A stretch of DNA of 64,000 bases from Haloarcula rubripromontorii. Its GTDB lineage: Archaea; Halobacteriota; Halobacteria; Halobacteriales; Haloarculaceae. Positions 1 to 7,161 of this stretch are shown piece by piece (position 1 is the first letter of the stretch; every line of letters starts with the position of its first letter). The stretch covers positions 62,001 to 126,000 of the forward strand of contig NZ_LIUF01000002.1 of assembly GCF_001280425.1 (NCBI RefSeq), given 5' to 3'. The notes under the pieces were generated by a model that was given only the letters and a program-made list of their open reading frames with translations, ran no database searches and was not told where the DNA came from. The translations under genes and the position numbers were made by a program.

Positions 1-1113
1 TTTGAGGGATATTCAACGAAGTTTGACAAGGCATCTACTTTCAAAAAATTGACAGAGAATCTTGAGGAAATGCACCTTGACCAACATAATGACGACTTTG
101 GGGATGCATATGAATTTCTGCTTGAAAAATATGCTGACAAAGCTGAAGGGGCTGGCGAGTACTTTACACCAAGAGAAATCATTCGGGCTATGGTAGAGTT
201 TTCAGAGCCTCAAGTTGATGAAAGCCTCCTTGACCCTGCATCAGGTACAGGAGGATTCCTTATTCACACATATAATTATCTCGCCGATAAGACAGATAAT
301 TTCAAAGACGTGGAGGAAGTGCCTGTGGAAGGCCATTTTAGAGCGCAGGAGATAGTCACCAGCACTCACGAACTTGGTGGAATGAATATGCTTCTTCACG
401 GAATGGACGCTAGTGCTGTCGACAGGAAAGACAGAGACGGAAACCTGAGCAGAGATTCACTAGAGATGTTCAGACGTGATAGATATGAAGAAACGTATGA
501 CTACATTATTGCAAATCCACCATACGGTGGTGATAATGAAGTTGAACCTATTGACCCGAAGTGTACCTCGACTATTGAAATTAATTTCTTAGTGCTTATA
601 ATGAGATTACTAAGCAAGAATGGGAGAGCAAGTGTTGTCATACCGGATGGTATCCTATTCAATCAGTCCTTTTCATCGGTCAGAGAAGAACTTCTAAACT
701 ACTTCGACATAGACTGCATATTGGCACTACCCGAGGGTGCATTTACGCCGTACGCGGGTGTGACGGCGAATGTGATATTCTTTGAGCGGAATAACGAGGG
801 TACAGATGAGTTCTGGTACTATGATGCTCGTTCAGATTTTGATGAAGTTACCAAAGAGGAGAATCCGCTTGACTATAACAAGCATCTCAGGGAGTTTGTT
901 GAGTATAAAGACCAGAGAGAAAACCACGACAAGTATTTTAAAGTAGATGCCGACAAGGTGGATGAGGGTAACTATGAGTTGCATCTAAAGAAGTACAAGG
1001 AATTCAAATATGAAGGGCATCGGCCACCGGCCGAGATAGCACAGGATATCAAAGGCGAACTGGACACGATAAGAACAGAACTCGACCAAATGATTGGTGA
1101 GACAAGTGATTGA
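1..1113 (+). CDS. hsdM: Type I restriction-modification DNA methyltransferase subunit HsdM (5' end missing)
   Basis: N6-adenine methyltransferase subunit of a type I restriction-modification system. The reading frame is open from the first base, so the N-terminus lies outside the window. Visible family motifs are DPASGTGGF (SAM-binding motif I) and NPPYGG (catalytic NPPY). The gene is AT-rich compared with the core genes downstream, with AT-ending codons, which suggests recent transfer. It overlaps the start of hsdS, as expected for an hsdMS operon. No hsdR is visible; it could lie to the left. The family assignment is secure, the full length is unknown. Confidence 0.93.
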   Translation, partial: FEGYSTKFDKASTFKKLTENLEEMHLDQHNDDFGDAYEFLLEKYADKAEGAGEYFTPREIIRAMVEFSEPQVDESLLDPASGTGGFLIHTYNYLADKTDNFKDVEEVPVEGHFRAQEIVTSTHELGGMNMLLHGMDASAVDRKDRDGNLSRDSLEMFRRDRYEETYDYIIANPPYGGDNEVEPIDPKCTSTIEINFLVLIMRLLSKNGRASVVIPDGILFNQSFSSVREELLNYFDIDCILALPEGAFTPYAGVTANVIFFERNNEGTDEFWYYDARSDFDEVTKEENPLDYNKHLREFVEYKDQRENHDKYFKVDADKVDEGNYELHLKKYKEFKYEGHRPPAEIAQDIKGELDTIRTELDQMIGETSD

Positions 1114-2350
1114 AAAAGATGAGCTTCCAACGAACTGGAATCTAAAGACTCTCGGTGAAATAGCGGAATTTCAGAATGGGAATGACTTTAGCAAAAGCCA
1201 GTGGGAGGAAGAAGGTAAACCAATTATTAGGATTCAGAACTTGACAGGAACCGGTGATTCTTACAACTACTTCTCCGGTGAAGTTGACAACAGATACAAA
1301 GTTGAGAAAGGTGACATTTTATTTGCTTGGTCTGGAACTATAGACGCATTCAGGTGGTATGGTGAAGATGCCTGGCTAAACCAACATATATACAAAGTTA
1401 CACAAAGCCAAGATGTGACAGAGGATTATCTGTACAATCTTCTCAAGCATTCTGCGAGAATACTGGAGCGAAAGAAAGTTGGCTCGGGGTTGCAACACAT
1501 AAGAAAATCACACGTTGAAGAGTTAGATGTGCCTGTTCCACCATTGGATGAACAGGAGCGTATTGTGGAAGCAGTGGAGGAGCGGTTGGAACGTGTGGAA
1601 CGGCTAGAAAAAAGCGTCGAGAACGTCGGCAGACTCGCAGATGAATACCAAGATAGTTTCACAATATCTCTATTTGCTGGATTAGACAATCTTAGAGATA
1701 ATGTAGACATCCAGAATCTCAGTGATTCAATACCTGATGAATGGGAAATGAAAAATTTTGGCGAGGTAATCCAGTCATCCCTATACGGTTGCAATCCAGA
1801 AACAGGTGAAGACATAGACGGGGTTCCATATCTTAGAATATCGGATATTAGAGAAGATGGCGGTCTGAAATATAGCGAATTACCAGAAAAAGCAAAATTT
1901 GAGGATGACTCTGGTGCAGAAAAATATAGTCTTAATAATGGAGATATTGTTATAGCAAGAACTGGAGGTCGTCTCTGTGGAAAGTCATACGTGTACGAAC
2001 CTCGGCACGGTGATATGGTATATGCTTCATATCTAATAAGATTTAAATTAAATACGAATAAAGTCGCTAAAGAGTATATCAAAGCATATCTCCAATCTCC
2101 AATTTATTGGAGACAAGTCTGGTCGGGGAAGAAGCCATCTACCTCAACCCGACAAAATATAAATGCAGGAGAAATTAAGTCTTTCAAGATTCCCGTTCCA
2201 CCCATAGAAAAACAGCAGGATATTGTGAATTCTTTAAGAGAAACTGACTACTCTAGTATTCAGCGCGCGAGTGATGACCTATCACATTTATTTAATGAGT
2301 ATCGAGAATCTGTCCTCGCAAGTGCTTTTGGAGGAAAAATAGATTATTAA
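1106..2350 (+). CDS. hsdS: Type I restriction-modification specificity subunit HsdS
   Basis: DNA-recognition subunit that directs HsdM (and HsdR) to a bipartite target. Two target-recognition domains are each followed by the conserved PVPP-(L/I)-(D/E)-x-Q motif: VPVPPLDEQERIVEAV in the middle and IPVPPIEKQQDIVNSL near the C-terminus, with coiled-coil spacers. About 414 residues, normal for the family. I chose the GTG at 1106 because a GGTGA ribosome-binding site lies just upstream; GTG 1097 or TTG 1094 are alternatives. It overlaps hsdM by 8 nt or more. AT-rich like hsdM. Confidence 0.92.
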   Translation: MIEKDELPTNWNLKTLGEIAEFQNGNDFSKSQWEEEGKPIIRIQNLTGTGDSYNYFSGEVDNRYKVEKGDILFAWSGTIDAFRWYGEDAWLNQHIYKVTQSQDVTEDYLYNLLKHSARILERKKVGSGLQHIRKSHVEELDVPVPPLDEQERIVEAVEERLERVERLEKSVENVGRLADEYQDSFTISLFAGLDNLRDNVDIQNLSDSIPDEWEMKNFGEVIQSSLYGCNPETGEDIDGVPYLRISDIREDGGLKYSELPEKAKFEDDSGAEKYSLNNGDIVIARTGGRLCGKSYVYEPRHGDMVYASYLIRFKLNTNKVAKEYIKAYLQSPIYWRQVWSGKKPSTSTRQNINAGEIKSFKIPVPPIEKQQDIVNSLRETDYSSIQRASDDLSHLFNEYRESVLASAFGGKIDY

Positions 2351-2448
2351 TCCCAAGTGATGGTAGCTACAAACCTATGTCTAACTGCCTCATAAGTTTC
2401 ACAGCCGACCAGGCCACGCATCATAACACACATTGAGCTAGAAGCGGC

Positions 2449-3003
2449 TTACGAAACTGCGAGTGTCTCTATTTGGTCGGTGATTTCATCAATTGCCGAC
2501 GAAATCAGGTCAAGGTCAGTAAGTCCAGTACAGACAATCTTCCCGCTGGCGAAAATCAAGATGACAGCATCTTCACCACGGTAGATGAGTGCGGGGAACT
2601 GCTCGGGTTCGTACTCGGTTTGCTCCAGTCCCAATCCGATAGCGATAGCTTCCAACGAGGGAAGTGAGTCCAACTCGGCAGTTGCGACAATGTTCTTGAT
2701 TTCAGCGGTAGGTTCGTAATCAAACTCCAGTAGTTCCCGCATCAACGTGTTCACCTGCCTCACTATCTTCTCGAAATGTTCTGGCGATGTCGCTCCGGCA
2801 ATTGAGCATTTGCCATTCCGATAGAACGGCACGTAGGTGTCATCGGGGGCAAATCGTGTCTGTAGCCAGTGGTTTTCGGCTGGCTCGTAGGTTACAGAGT
2901 TAATTTCGGGACGCTGTTCGAACGTCTCAGCTAACGCTGACAGGTCGAATTCCTGCTGGTAGGCCACCATCCCTACGACGTTCGCAATCTCGAACTCTGC
3001 CAC
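2449..3003 (-). CDS. Divergent TATA-binding protein
   Basis: A TBP-family protein of 184 residues, the usual archaeal length. The second repeat is canonical: IKNIVATAEL, IAIGLGLEQTEYEPEQFPALIYR and IFASGKIVCTG. The first repeat is strongly diverged: the EYEPEQFPGLIYR-type strand is replaced by YEPAENHWLQTRF and the SGKIVCTG strand by RNGKCSIAG. It probably binds promoter DNA or TFB, but with altered specificity (inference). The start is a GTG preceded by a TATA-like tttttattc about 26 nt upstream, so the mRNA looks leaderless. It sits in an integrated element beside zinc-binding proteins, so it is an accessory TBP and not the housekeeping one. Confidence 0.85.
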   Translation of the reverse strand: MAEFEIANVVGMVAYQQEFDLSALAETFEQRPEINSVTYEPAENHWLQTRFAPDDTYVPFYRNGKCSIAGATSPEHFEKIVRQVNTLMRELLEFDYEPTAEIKNIVATAELDSLPSLEAIAIGLGLEQTEYEPEQFPALIYRGEDAVILIFASGKIVCTGLTDLDLISSAIDEITDQIETLAVS

Positions 3004-3072
3004 TATATGGGGTTTGCCACTTCAGAATAAAAAGACACGCCTTTCAAGTGGGTTACTCTGGACCTTTCCTGT

Positions 3073-3348
3073 TTAACAGGGAGACCGGTCTCTCACTTCG
3101 ACCGAGACGAGCCGATGGTTCCAGAAGACGGCTTCGACCATCACCTCATCGGCTCCGTCTGTACCTTCTCCGATAATCGACTCCCCGCACTTCTCGCACC
3201 ACACTCGTCGGAGCGTCCACCCGTCTCGGTCGTAGTGGGTAGCATACGCTCTCACTATGTCGCCAGTCCGAGCTCGCTTATTACAGCGGTCGCAGATGTG
3301 ACCAGTCCGCACTCCGTTGAGGGCCTTCGAAGGGTTGGTGTGAGCCAT
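3073..3348 (-). CDS. Small zinc-finger protein (two CxxC pairs)
   Basis: A 91-residue protein with CDRC near residue 19 and CEKC near residue 51, spaced as a four-cysteine zinc site. The specific role is not recognised. It is the last gene of a leftward operon of four small zinc-binding proteins, starting 6 nt after the stop of the 48-residue protein upstream. The acidic, tryptophan-containing middle part resembles other small haloarchaeal element-borne zinc proteins. Possible roles are nucleic-acid binding or protein-protein adaptor, which I infer only from fold and context. Confidence 0.75.
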   Translation of the reverse strand: MAHTNPSKALNGVRTGHICDRCNKRARTGDIVRAYATHYDRDGWTLRRVWCEKCGESIIGEGTDGADEVMVEAVFWNHRLVSVEVRDRSPC

Positions 3349-3354
3349 CTTTCT

Positions 3355-3501
3355 CTACACCTCCAGCGACGAGTAGACGATGTTGCACTCGTCGCAGGCC
3401 CATCCGCGCTGGCCGGTCACTGTATCGATGAATGCACCGAATTCGAGGCTCCCGCCACACTTGGGACACTGCTTGCCACCGGTCGACCGAGTGTGACTCA
3501 T
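3355..3501 (-). CDS. 48-residue double-CxxC zinc ribbon
   Basis: A very short gene whose translation begins MSHTRSTGGKQCPKCGG and carries a second knuckle CDEC about 20 residues later, a compact zinc ribbon. The ATG overlaps the stop codon of the SWIM-domain gene upstream (ATGA), and the next gene starts 6 nt downstream, so it is translationally coupled within the operon. Function unknown. The conserved cysteine spacing and tight packing make it a real gene despite its size. Confidence 0.75.
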   Translation of the reverse strand: MSHTRSTGGKQCPKCGGSLEFGAFIDTVTGQRGWACDECNIVYSSLEV

Positions 3502-3950
3502 TCCTCGCACACCTCGGCAGGCTCCTCGAAACCGTCACGGTAGCACGGCCAGCAGGGAAGCTCCTCGAAGAGCGGGCTACAGTCACAGTCGTCTGGTCGC
3601 TCGTCGGAGTGGTCGCTCTCGCTTGCTTCGACCGCCACACCTCCGTCTGCCTTCAACGTAGGCTTGGCACTCACCGCTTCGAGGACTGGCTCTCGAATCA
3701 CCACAGCGACTTGGTGCTTACACGACCCCTCTCGGTACTCGAAGGCAGGACAGGAGCAATCTGAGGGAATCCCACCCTCGACGTGAACCGTATACGTGTG
3801 CTCGCTCGGCTTGTCGTGTGAGCTGTTCACCACTTCGACATCACCGTCTCCGAGCATCGTGAACTCGAAGGCTTCCCACGAAGCGCGCTTCTCGACTGTC
3901 GCATCAGCATCCAGCACATCCAGCACTTCGGAGGGGGCTAATTCCGACAT
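3498..3950 (-). CDS. SWIM zinc-finger domain protein
   Basis: A 150-residue protein with a SWIM motif CSCPAFEYREGSCKHQ (CxC...CxH), about residues 67-83, in the classical setting after a TYTVHVEGG-type strand. SWIM domains bind DNA or protein. In haloarchaea such short SWIM proteins are common on plasmids and integrated elements. A second cysteine cluster (CDCSP...CWPC) is near the C-terminus. The start is 2 nt downstream of the stop codon of the 71-residue gene, and the stop overlaps the next start by 4 nt. Role in the element unknown; regulation or replication support is plausible. Confidence 0.82.
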   Translation of the reverse strand: MSELAPSEVLDVLDADATVEKRASWEAFEFTMLGDGDVEVVNSSHDKPSEHTYTVHVEGGIPSDCSCPAFEYREGSCKHQVAVVIREPVLEAVSAKPTLKADGGVAVEASESDHSDERPDDCDCSPLFEELPCWPCYRDGFEEPAEVCEE

Positions 3951-3952
3951 CG

Positions 3953-4168
3953 TTAGCCCTCAATCCACGTCGTGAACTCGTTGCCACACTCACCGCAACG
4001 GTGGGTGAAGATGAGCGAATCGCTGTAGCCCCGCTTCTTGGTGGTCGTGATGCTCTCGATGGAACAGAGGCACGGAACCCCTGCATCGAGACGGAAACCG
4101 GGCAGTTGTCGCAGTCGTTCGACTTGCTGTTCGTCAAGTTCTTGTCCGCTGGCTTGCGTAGTTGGCAT
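3953..4168 (-). CDS. 71-residue zinc-ribbon protein
   Basis: First gene of the leftward four-gene zinc-protein operon. The protein has a CLC motif near residue 33 and CGEC near residue 58, separated by a KRGYSDSLIFTHR strand, consistent with a zinc ribbon. No specific function recognised. Its promoter must lie in the shared region upstream, which contains a long palindrome (4261-4313) between this gene and the divergent winged-helix gene, suggesting joint control. Confidence 0.72.
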   Translation of the reverse strand: MPTTQASGQELDEQQVERLRQLPGFRLDAGVPCLCSIESITTTKKRGYSDSLIFTHRCGECGNEFTTWIEG

Positions 4169-4260
4169 TGGCTTTCTGCTCCAAAGAAGGCCACCGTCCG
4201 CCTGTTCCAGCAGGCGGGCATTTTCCGAGTGATATGCCCCAAATGGACGGCTTCCTTCTC

Positions 4261-4313
4261 ACCTTTTCCTATGCAGGCCAAGGTAATAAGCCTTTGCCTT
4301 TGGAGGAAAAGGT
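4261..4313. promoter_or_regulatory. Nested inverted repeat in a divergent promoter region (putative operator)
   Basis: Perfect 10-bp arms accttttcct (4261-4270) and aggaaaaggt (4304-4313) enclose inner complementary blocks aggc/gcct and aagg/cctt around an AT-rich centre. The dyad lies between the leftward zinc-protein operon and the rightward winged-helix gene at 4342. It is a good candidate for an operator bound by that winged-helix protein (inference). Confidence 0.6.
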
Positions 4314-4341
4314 TATGTTGCTGCCTGTGAGATATGCCAAT

Positions 4342-4572
4342 ATGACGAATCCAGAGCGAGACCCTGAATCGGGAAAACTAACCGAACGGTATTCTGATGA
4401 GGATTTTCTCGAAGCCGTCGCGGAGCTGGAACCAGCGAGTACACGGGAAATTGCTGAAGCAGTAGGATGCTCTCGACGTAACGCTGATGTTCGATTGAGA
4501 AAACTCGAAGAGGCTGGCGAAATACGAAAGAAGAAGGTCGGAAATTCGCTGACGTGGTTTTCGGTAGAGTGA
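4342..4572 (+). CDS. Small winged-helix DNA-binding protein
   Basis: A 76-residue protein consisting almost entirely of a winged helix: FLEAVAELEPASTREIAEAV, then recognition helix CSRRNADVRLRKLEEAGEI and a wing KKKVGNSLTWF. This ArsR/MarR-like layout is common in haloarchaeal element regulators. I chose the ATG at 4342; the frame is open further upstream, but that part overlaps the palindrome and the divergent promoter. Likely an autoregulator of the divergent pair. Confidence 0.8.
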   Translation: MTNPERDPESGKLTERYSDEDFLEAVAELEPASTREIAEAVGCSRRNADVRLRKLEEAGEIRKKKVGNSLTWFSVE

Positions 4573-5134
4573 GTTTTATTTTTTAAGCGATAGCGCGTGA
4601 AGCCGCATACTATAGAGGCCACCCCTTTCGCGGACCTACCCCTCGCTGGAGTGGGGTAAATGCGCTTGGTAACAACTCACACAGAGCGAAATCTTGAGCC
4701 AAGAAAACCGGCTACGCCCAAATTTCATCCCGTCTCAAAATGCGGTCAGATTAATGCGGTCCCATCGAGAATTACGCTGAATCCTGCTAATGACTCTAAA
4801 CATGCGCTATATGCATATATGGAATACACCCTATGCAGCCCAAGGATAGCGGTCAGCGAACTCACCCCAAGAAGTAACAGAATTCTTATTTTAGTGGTTG
4901 CCGCACCCGACAAATCGGGGAGTGTCACGCCTTAGTATAAATTTTCTTATGAAGTATTAGAGGCTATATTGGGGCTGATATAGCCACTCTTAGAAAATAC
5001 GGATGCGAAAAATCACCGGATGAGAAACCGGTTCATATTCCTACTCAGTATCAATCAAATCCTTAATACTAAGTGCCTACCAGCCCTACAATGTAGTACA
5101 TCCCGACGAAAACAACTGGGATGTCTGAGAACCT
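4573..5134. other. Non-coding region with small hairpins inside element 1
   Basis: About 560 bp without a convincing gene; the base composition is more AT-rich than the flanks. It holds short dyads: cccga-caaa-tcggg at 4906-4919, ggctatat/atatagcc at 4962-4985 (8-bp arms, 8-nt loop) and acatccc/gggatgt at 5098-5124. A TATA-like agtataaat is near 4934. A 91-codon open frame here (4660-4935) has no protein-like composition and was not called. Confidence 0.5.
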
Positions 5135-5221
5135 ATGATAGCGCAATACCTGCACGCAGAGCGGATGCTGTACGATTCGCAGAATGAGAGCGGCCAGTCG
5201 GTGGTGTCGAGCGATGAGTGA
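5135..5221 (+). CDS. Possible 28-residue leader peptide or mini-gene
   Basis: A short open frame beginning MIAQYLHAERMLYDSQNESG whose stop codon overlaps the start of the next gene (ATGAGTGA). The coupling suggests it is translated, but there is no homology that I recognise and the size is marginal. Confidence 0.35.
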   Translation: MIAQYLHAERMLYDSQNESGQSVVSSDE

Positions 5222-5798
5222 GTCTGAGCCGTGGTACGCTGGCTTCGACGTGGTCGACTTCGAATCGACTCCGATGAGTGAACTCCCTGAAGACGATGGC
5301 TTCCACCTCATCTGCCCAGTCGAGGGCTGTGACCACGAGGCTGATTTCGATGACCTTCCCGCAGTAGCGGACAGCGGTTGGTCGGAGATGAGCCGGAAAG
5401 ACCACATCCTTACCGATGGGACGACGCTCAAGGAGGCATACTGCCCCGCTCATTCTCTCGATGAGACGGAGACAACTGCTTCCGAGAGTATCGAGGAGGA
5501 CTTCGAGCAGTTCATTTCGGAGCTTCAGGATGGACTCGGAGAGCCACTGGATGCACGGGAGTCGCCACAGAAACCTGATAGAGCGAAGGCCGAGTACGCG
5601 ATGTACGACTTCGCAGAGGGAGAGGTCACACTCGATGGGAGTCTTCTGACCTGTGGCCACGATTCGTGCTACCAGCAGGAGGAAGTCGACGCTCCTGAAG
5701 ATGCGGAGGGTGTGGGTTGGGTGAGTGGCCAAATGGTCGGTATCCTGTCCGATGGGCAGATGCTGTTCGAAGGCCGCTGTCCTGAGCATCGAGAGTAG
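5214..5798 (+). CDS. Acidic protein with two repeated Cys/His zinc-binding units
   Basis: A 194-residue acidic protein. Two similar units are visible: one with CPVEGC, a GW pair, a DGTTLKEAYCPAH end, and a second with CGHDSC, a GW pair and a DGQMLFEGRCPEH end. Each unit could hold one zinc through C-x(3-4)-C and CP-x-H. The two are separated by an acidic helical linker rich in Glu. I do not recognise the family, and no enzyme motif is visible. The start at 5214 was preferred over an upstream in-frame ATG (5184) because it overlaps the preceding mini-ORF and removes a basic, non-haloarchaeal N-terminus. Confidence 0.72.
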   Translation: MSESEPWYAGFDVVDFESTPMSELPEDDGFHLICPVEGCDHEADFDDLPAVADSGWSEMSRKDHILTDGTTLKEAYCPAHSLDETETTASESIEEDFEQFISELQDGLGEPLDARESPQKPDRAKAEYAMYDFAEGEVTLDGSLLTCGHDSCYQQEEVDAPEDAEGVGWVSGQMVGILSDGQMLFEGRCPEHRE

Positions 5799-5841
5799 TC
5801 AGTAACGCGGATTCCACCGAAACACACCAGAATCCACAGCT

Positions 5842-6108
5842 ATGAGTACCACCAATAGCCACTCGTCCGAGCAGACGCTCTGTACCAGCAATCACGGCAG
5901 ACTCCGATGGCAGATGCGGGGAGGGCAACCCGATATACCCCTCAATTCCGTCTGGCATCGCGCAATAGATATCTCTCTGCATCGCCCGCACGGATTCAGC
6001 GAGGTTCGATTCGATGAAGACTCCGATACGCTCCTCTGCCGAACAGGAGAAACCATCGTCACGGTTCTCTGTGCGAATCGGGAGACTTTCTCAGTGAATG
6101 CAGAGTAG
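5842..6108 (+). CDS. Hypothetical protein
   Basis: An 88-residue product that begins 43 nt downstream of the preceding gene on the same strand. The C-terminal half (FDEDSDTLLCRTGETIVTVLC) looks like a beta-rich folded segment; no motif recognised. The acidic composition near the C-terminus supports coding. The N-terminal half is less convincing, so the start is uncertain. Confidence 0.5.
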   Translation: MSTTNSHSSEQTLCTSNHGRLRWQMRGGQPDIPLNSVWHRAIDISLHRPHGFSEVRFDEDSDTLLCRTGETIVTVLCANRETFSVNAE

Positions 6109-6160
6109 CCGCTCACCTACTTAAAGAATCACGTGGGGGAGGAGAAGTGAACCACCCCAA

Positions 6161-6210
6161 GTTGCGGATATTCCCCATATGGAAAGACAATACGGAATGC
6201 TTCCGCAAAA
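6161..6210. repeat. 50-bp dyad element, copy A
   Basis: Outer arms ttgcgga (6162-6168) and tccgcaa (6202-6208) are exact reverse complements, with an inner palindrome ccatatgg. It aligns without gaps to 10043-10092 (37 of 50 positions identical, counted by eye; both outer 8-10 bp blocks fully conserved). The two copies lie either side of the primase-helicase gene. Confidence 0.75.
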
Positions 6211-6300
6211 TAAAATAGCGGCAATATACACCTCAACCAGTAAGTTTACCAAAAAGTTTAAATAGGGGGAGCTCCTATAAAATAACACGAAGAAGTTGAG

Positions 6301-6355
6301 TACCGGTCGGTAAACCGGTATAGCACGAATCGGACGACTGTCTTTTGCCGATTCG
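6301..6355. promoter_or_regulatory. Two adjacent inverted repeats upstream of a small-gene pair
   Basis: taccggt/accggta with a 6-nt spacer (6301-6320) is followed by cgaatcgg/ccgattcg with a 14-nt spacer (6326-6355). Both arms are perfect. The position, upstream of the gene pair at 6436 and 6611, fits an operator, but no regulator can be assigned. Confidence 0.45.
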
Positions 6356-6435
6356 GGTGCTGTCGCGGAGTAATATCCAGCGTTGAGAACAGTCGGAGGT
6401 ATGCGGTTACAATCAGTCAACAAGGAGCTACAACT

Positions 6436-6618
6436 ATGACACGAGATAACACAATCGTCCTGTCGGACGAGGAACGAGAACTGGTCGAACAGGTAAAACA
6501 AGCACGCTATGGCGATGAAAGTCTTCCTCACGGCTTCGTTATCGGGAACGCACTCCGTCGAGACCTGCTCACTTCTCGTGAGACACGCACGGCTACGGAG
6601 GTGTCCATCGATGGGTGA
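6436..6618 (+). CDS. 60-residue hypothetical protein
   Basis: A short, mostly helical protein (DEERELVEQVKQARYGDESLP, then a VIGNALRRDLL helix). The layout resembles small ribbon-helix-helix-like or antitoxin-like proteins, but no motif is decisive. The stop overlaps the start of the next gene by 8 nt, indicating an operon with the zinc-ribbon protein downstream. Confidence 0.6.
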   Translation: MTRDNTIVLSDEERELVEQVKQARYGDESLPHGFVIGNALRRDLLTSRETRTATEVSIDG

Positions 6619-6988
6619 GATTACTGTCGAGGTAGATGGTATCGAACACACGTACGCTACGGAGGAATTTTTCGTCTGTGACCACTGTGACCACGGGTGG
6701 ATGAAATTCCCCGATGAGGACTCCGAAGCGTGTCCCGAGTGTAGAGCCGAAGAAGTCACGCTCACTGCAGAGCAAATCACAGACTATCCGAAGTGGCTCT
6801 GGGATGGTGCCGATAACATCGAGGAGATGGCGGCTCAAACGGAGCACAAAACGAAGCTCCTACGAAAGTTAGCGGAACGGGGATGGGCTCTGAACGAGCC
6901 ACCAAGGGATGGGTATGCGCGTCTGACAAGACCCGCAGAGCAAGACGGAAACTCCGACGAGATAGAGGTGACTCTCTCCGAGCAATAA
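6611..6988 (+). CDS. Zinc-ribbon protein
   Basis: A 125-residue acidic protein with CDHC near residue 21 and CPEC near residue 39, a four-cysteine zinc knuckle after a beta hairpin. The C-terminal part is helical (NIEEMAAQTEHKTKLLRKLAERGW). The start ATG at 6611 overlaps the previous gene; the upstream extension of this frame has non-haloarchaeal composition. The role is unknown. It is the gene immediately upstream of the primase-helicase, separated by a hairpin (6998-7017). Confidence 0.68.
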   Translation: MGEITVEVDGIEHTYATEEFFVCDHCDHGWMKFPDEDSEACPECRAEEVTLTAEQITDYPKWLWDGADNIEEMAAQTEHKTKLLRKLAERGWALNEPPRDGYARLTRPAEQDGNSDEIEVTLSEQ

Positions 6989-6997
6989 GTCTCTGAA

Positions 6998-7017
6998 CCA
7001 GCTATTGGTGTAGCTGG
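6998..7017 (+). terminator. Hairpin downstream of the zinc-ribbon gene
   Basis: ccagcta/tagctgg form a perfect 7-bp stem with a 6-nt loop, 9 nt after the stop codon. No long T tract follows, so termination is only a possibility. Confidence 0.35.
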
Positions 7018-7161
7018 CTCAGGGAGGTCAAAAAGAATGATTCCAGTTAATAGTTATAACCCCAGCGTATTAAAAGTTTCGATTATATTACTCTCGGAAG
7101 AAACTCGGGGAGGGTCGCGGGCTCTCGACCTCGCCATAGCTGCGGCCAGAGGTGAGCTGCT

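Larger units (their letters stand above)
6109..6435. other. Intergenic region with dyads and possible promoter
   Basis: About 330 bp. It contains copy A of the 50-bp dyad element (6161-6210), an AT-rich stretch with a TATA-like atttaaa-type region near 6255-6262 (aaaagtttaaatag), a perfect 7-bp inverted repeat taccggt/accggta (6301-6320) and an 8-bp one cgaatcgg/ccgattcg (6326-6355). The two dyads sit 80-135 bp before the next gene and may be operators. Confidence 0.5.

Noticed and set aside
4660-4935. 91-codon open frame on the plus strand
   Set aside because: Basic, low-quality composition without the acidic bias of haloarchaeal proteins; no ribosome-binding site or neighbour coupling.
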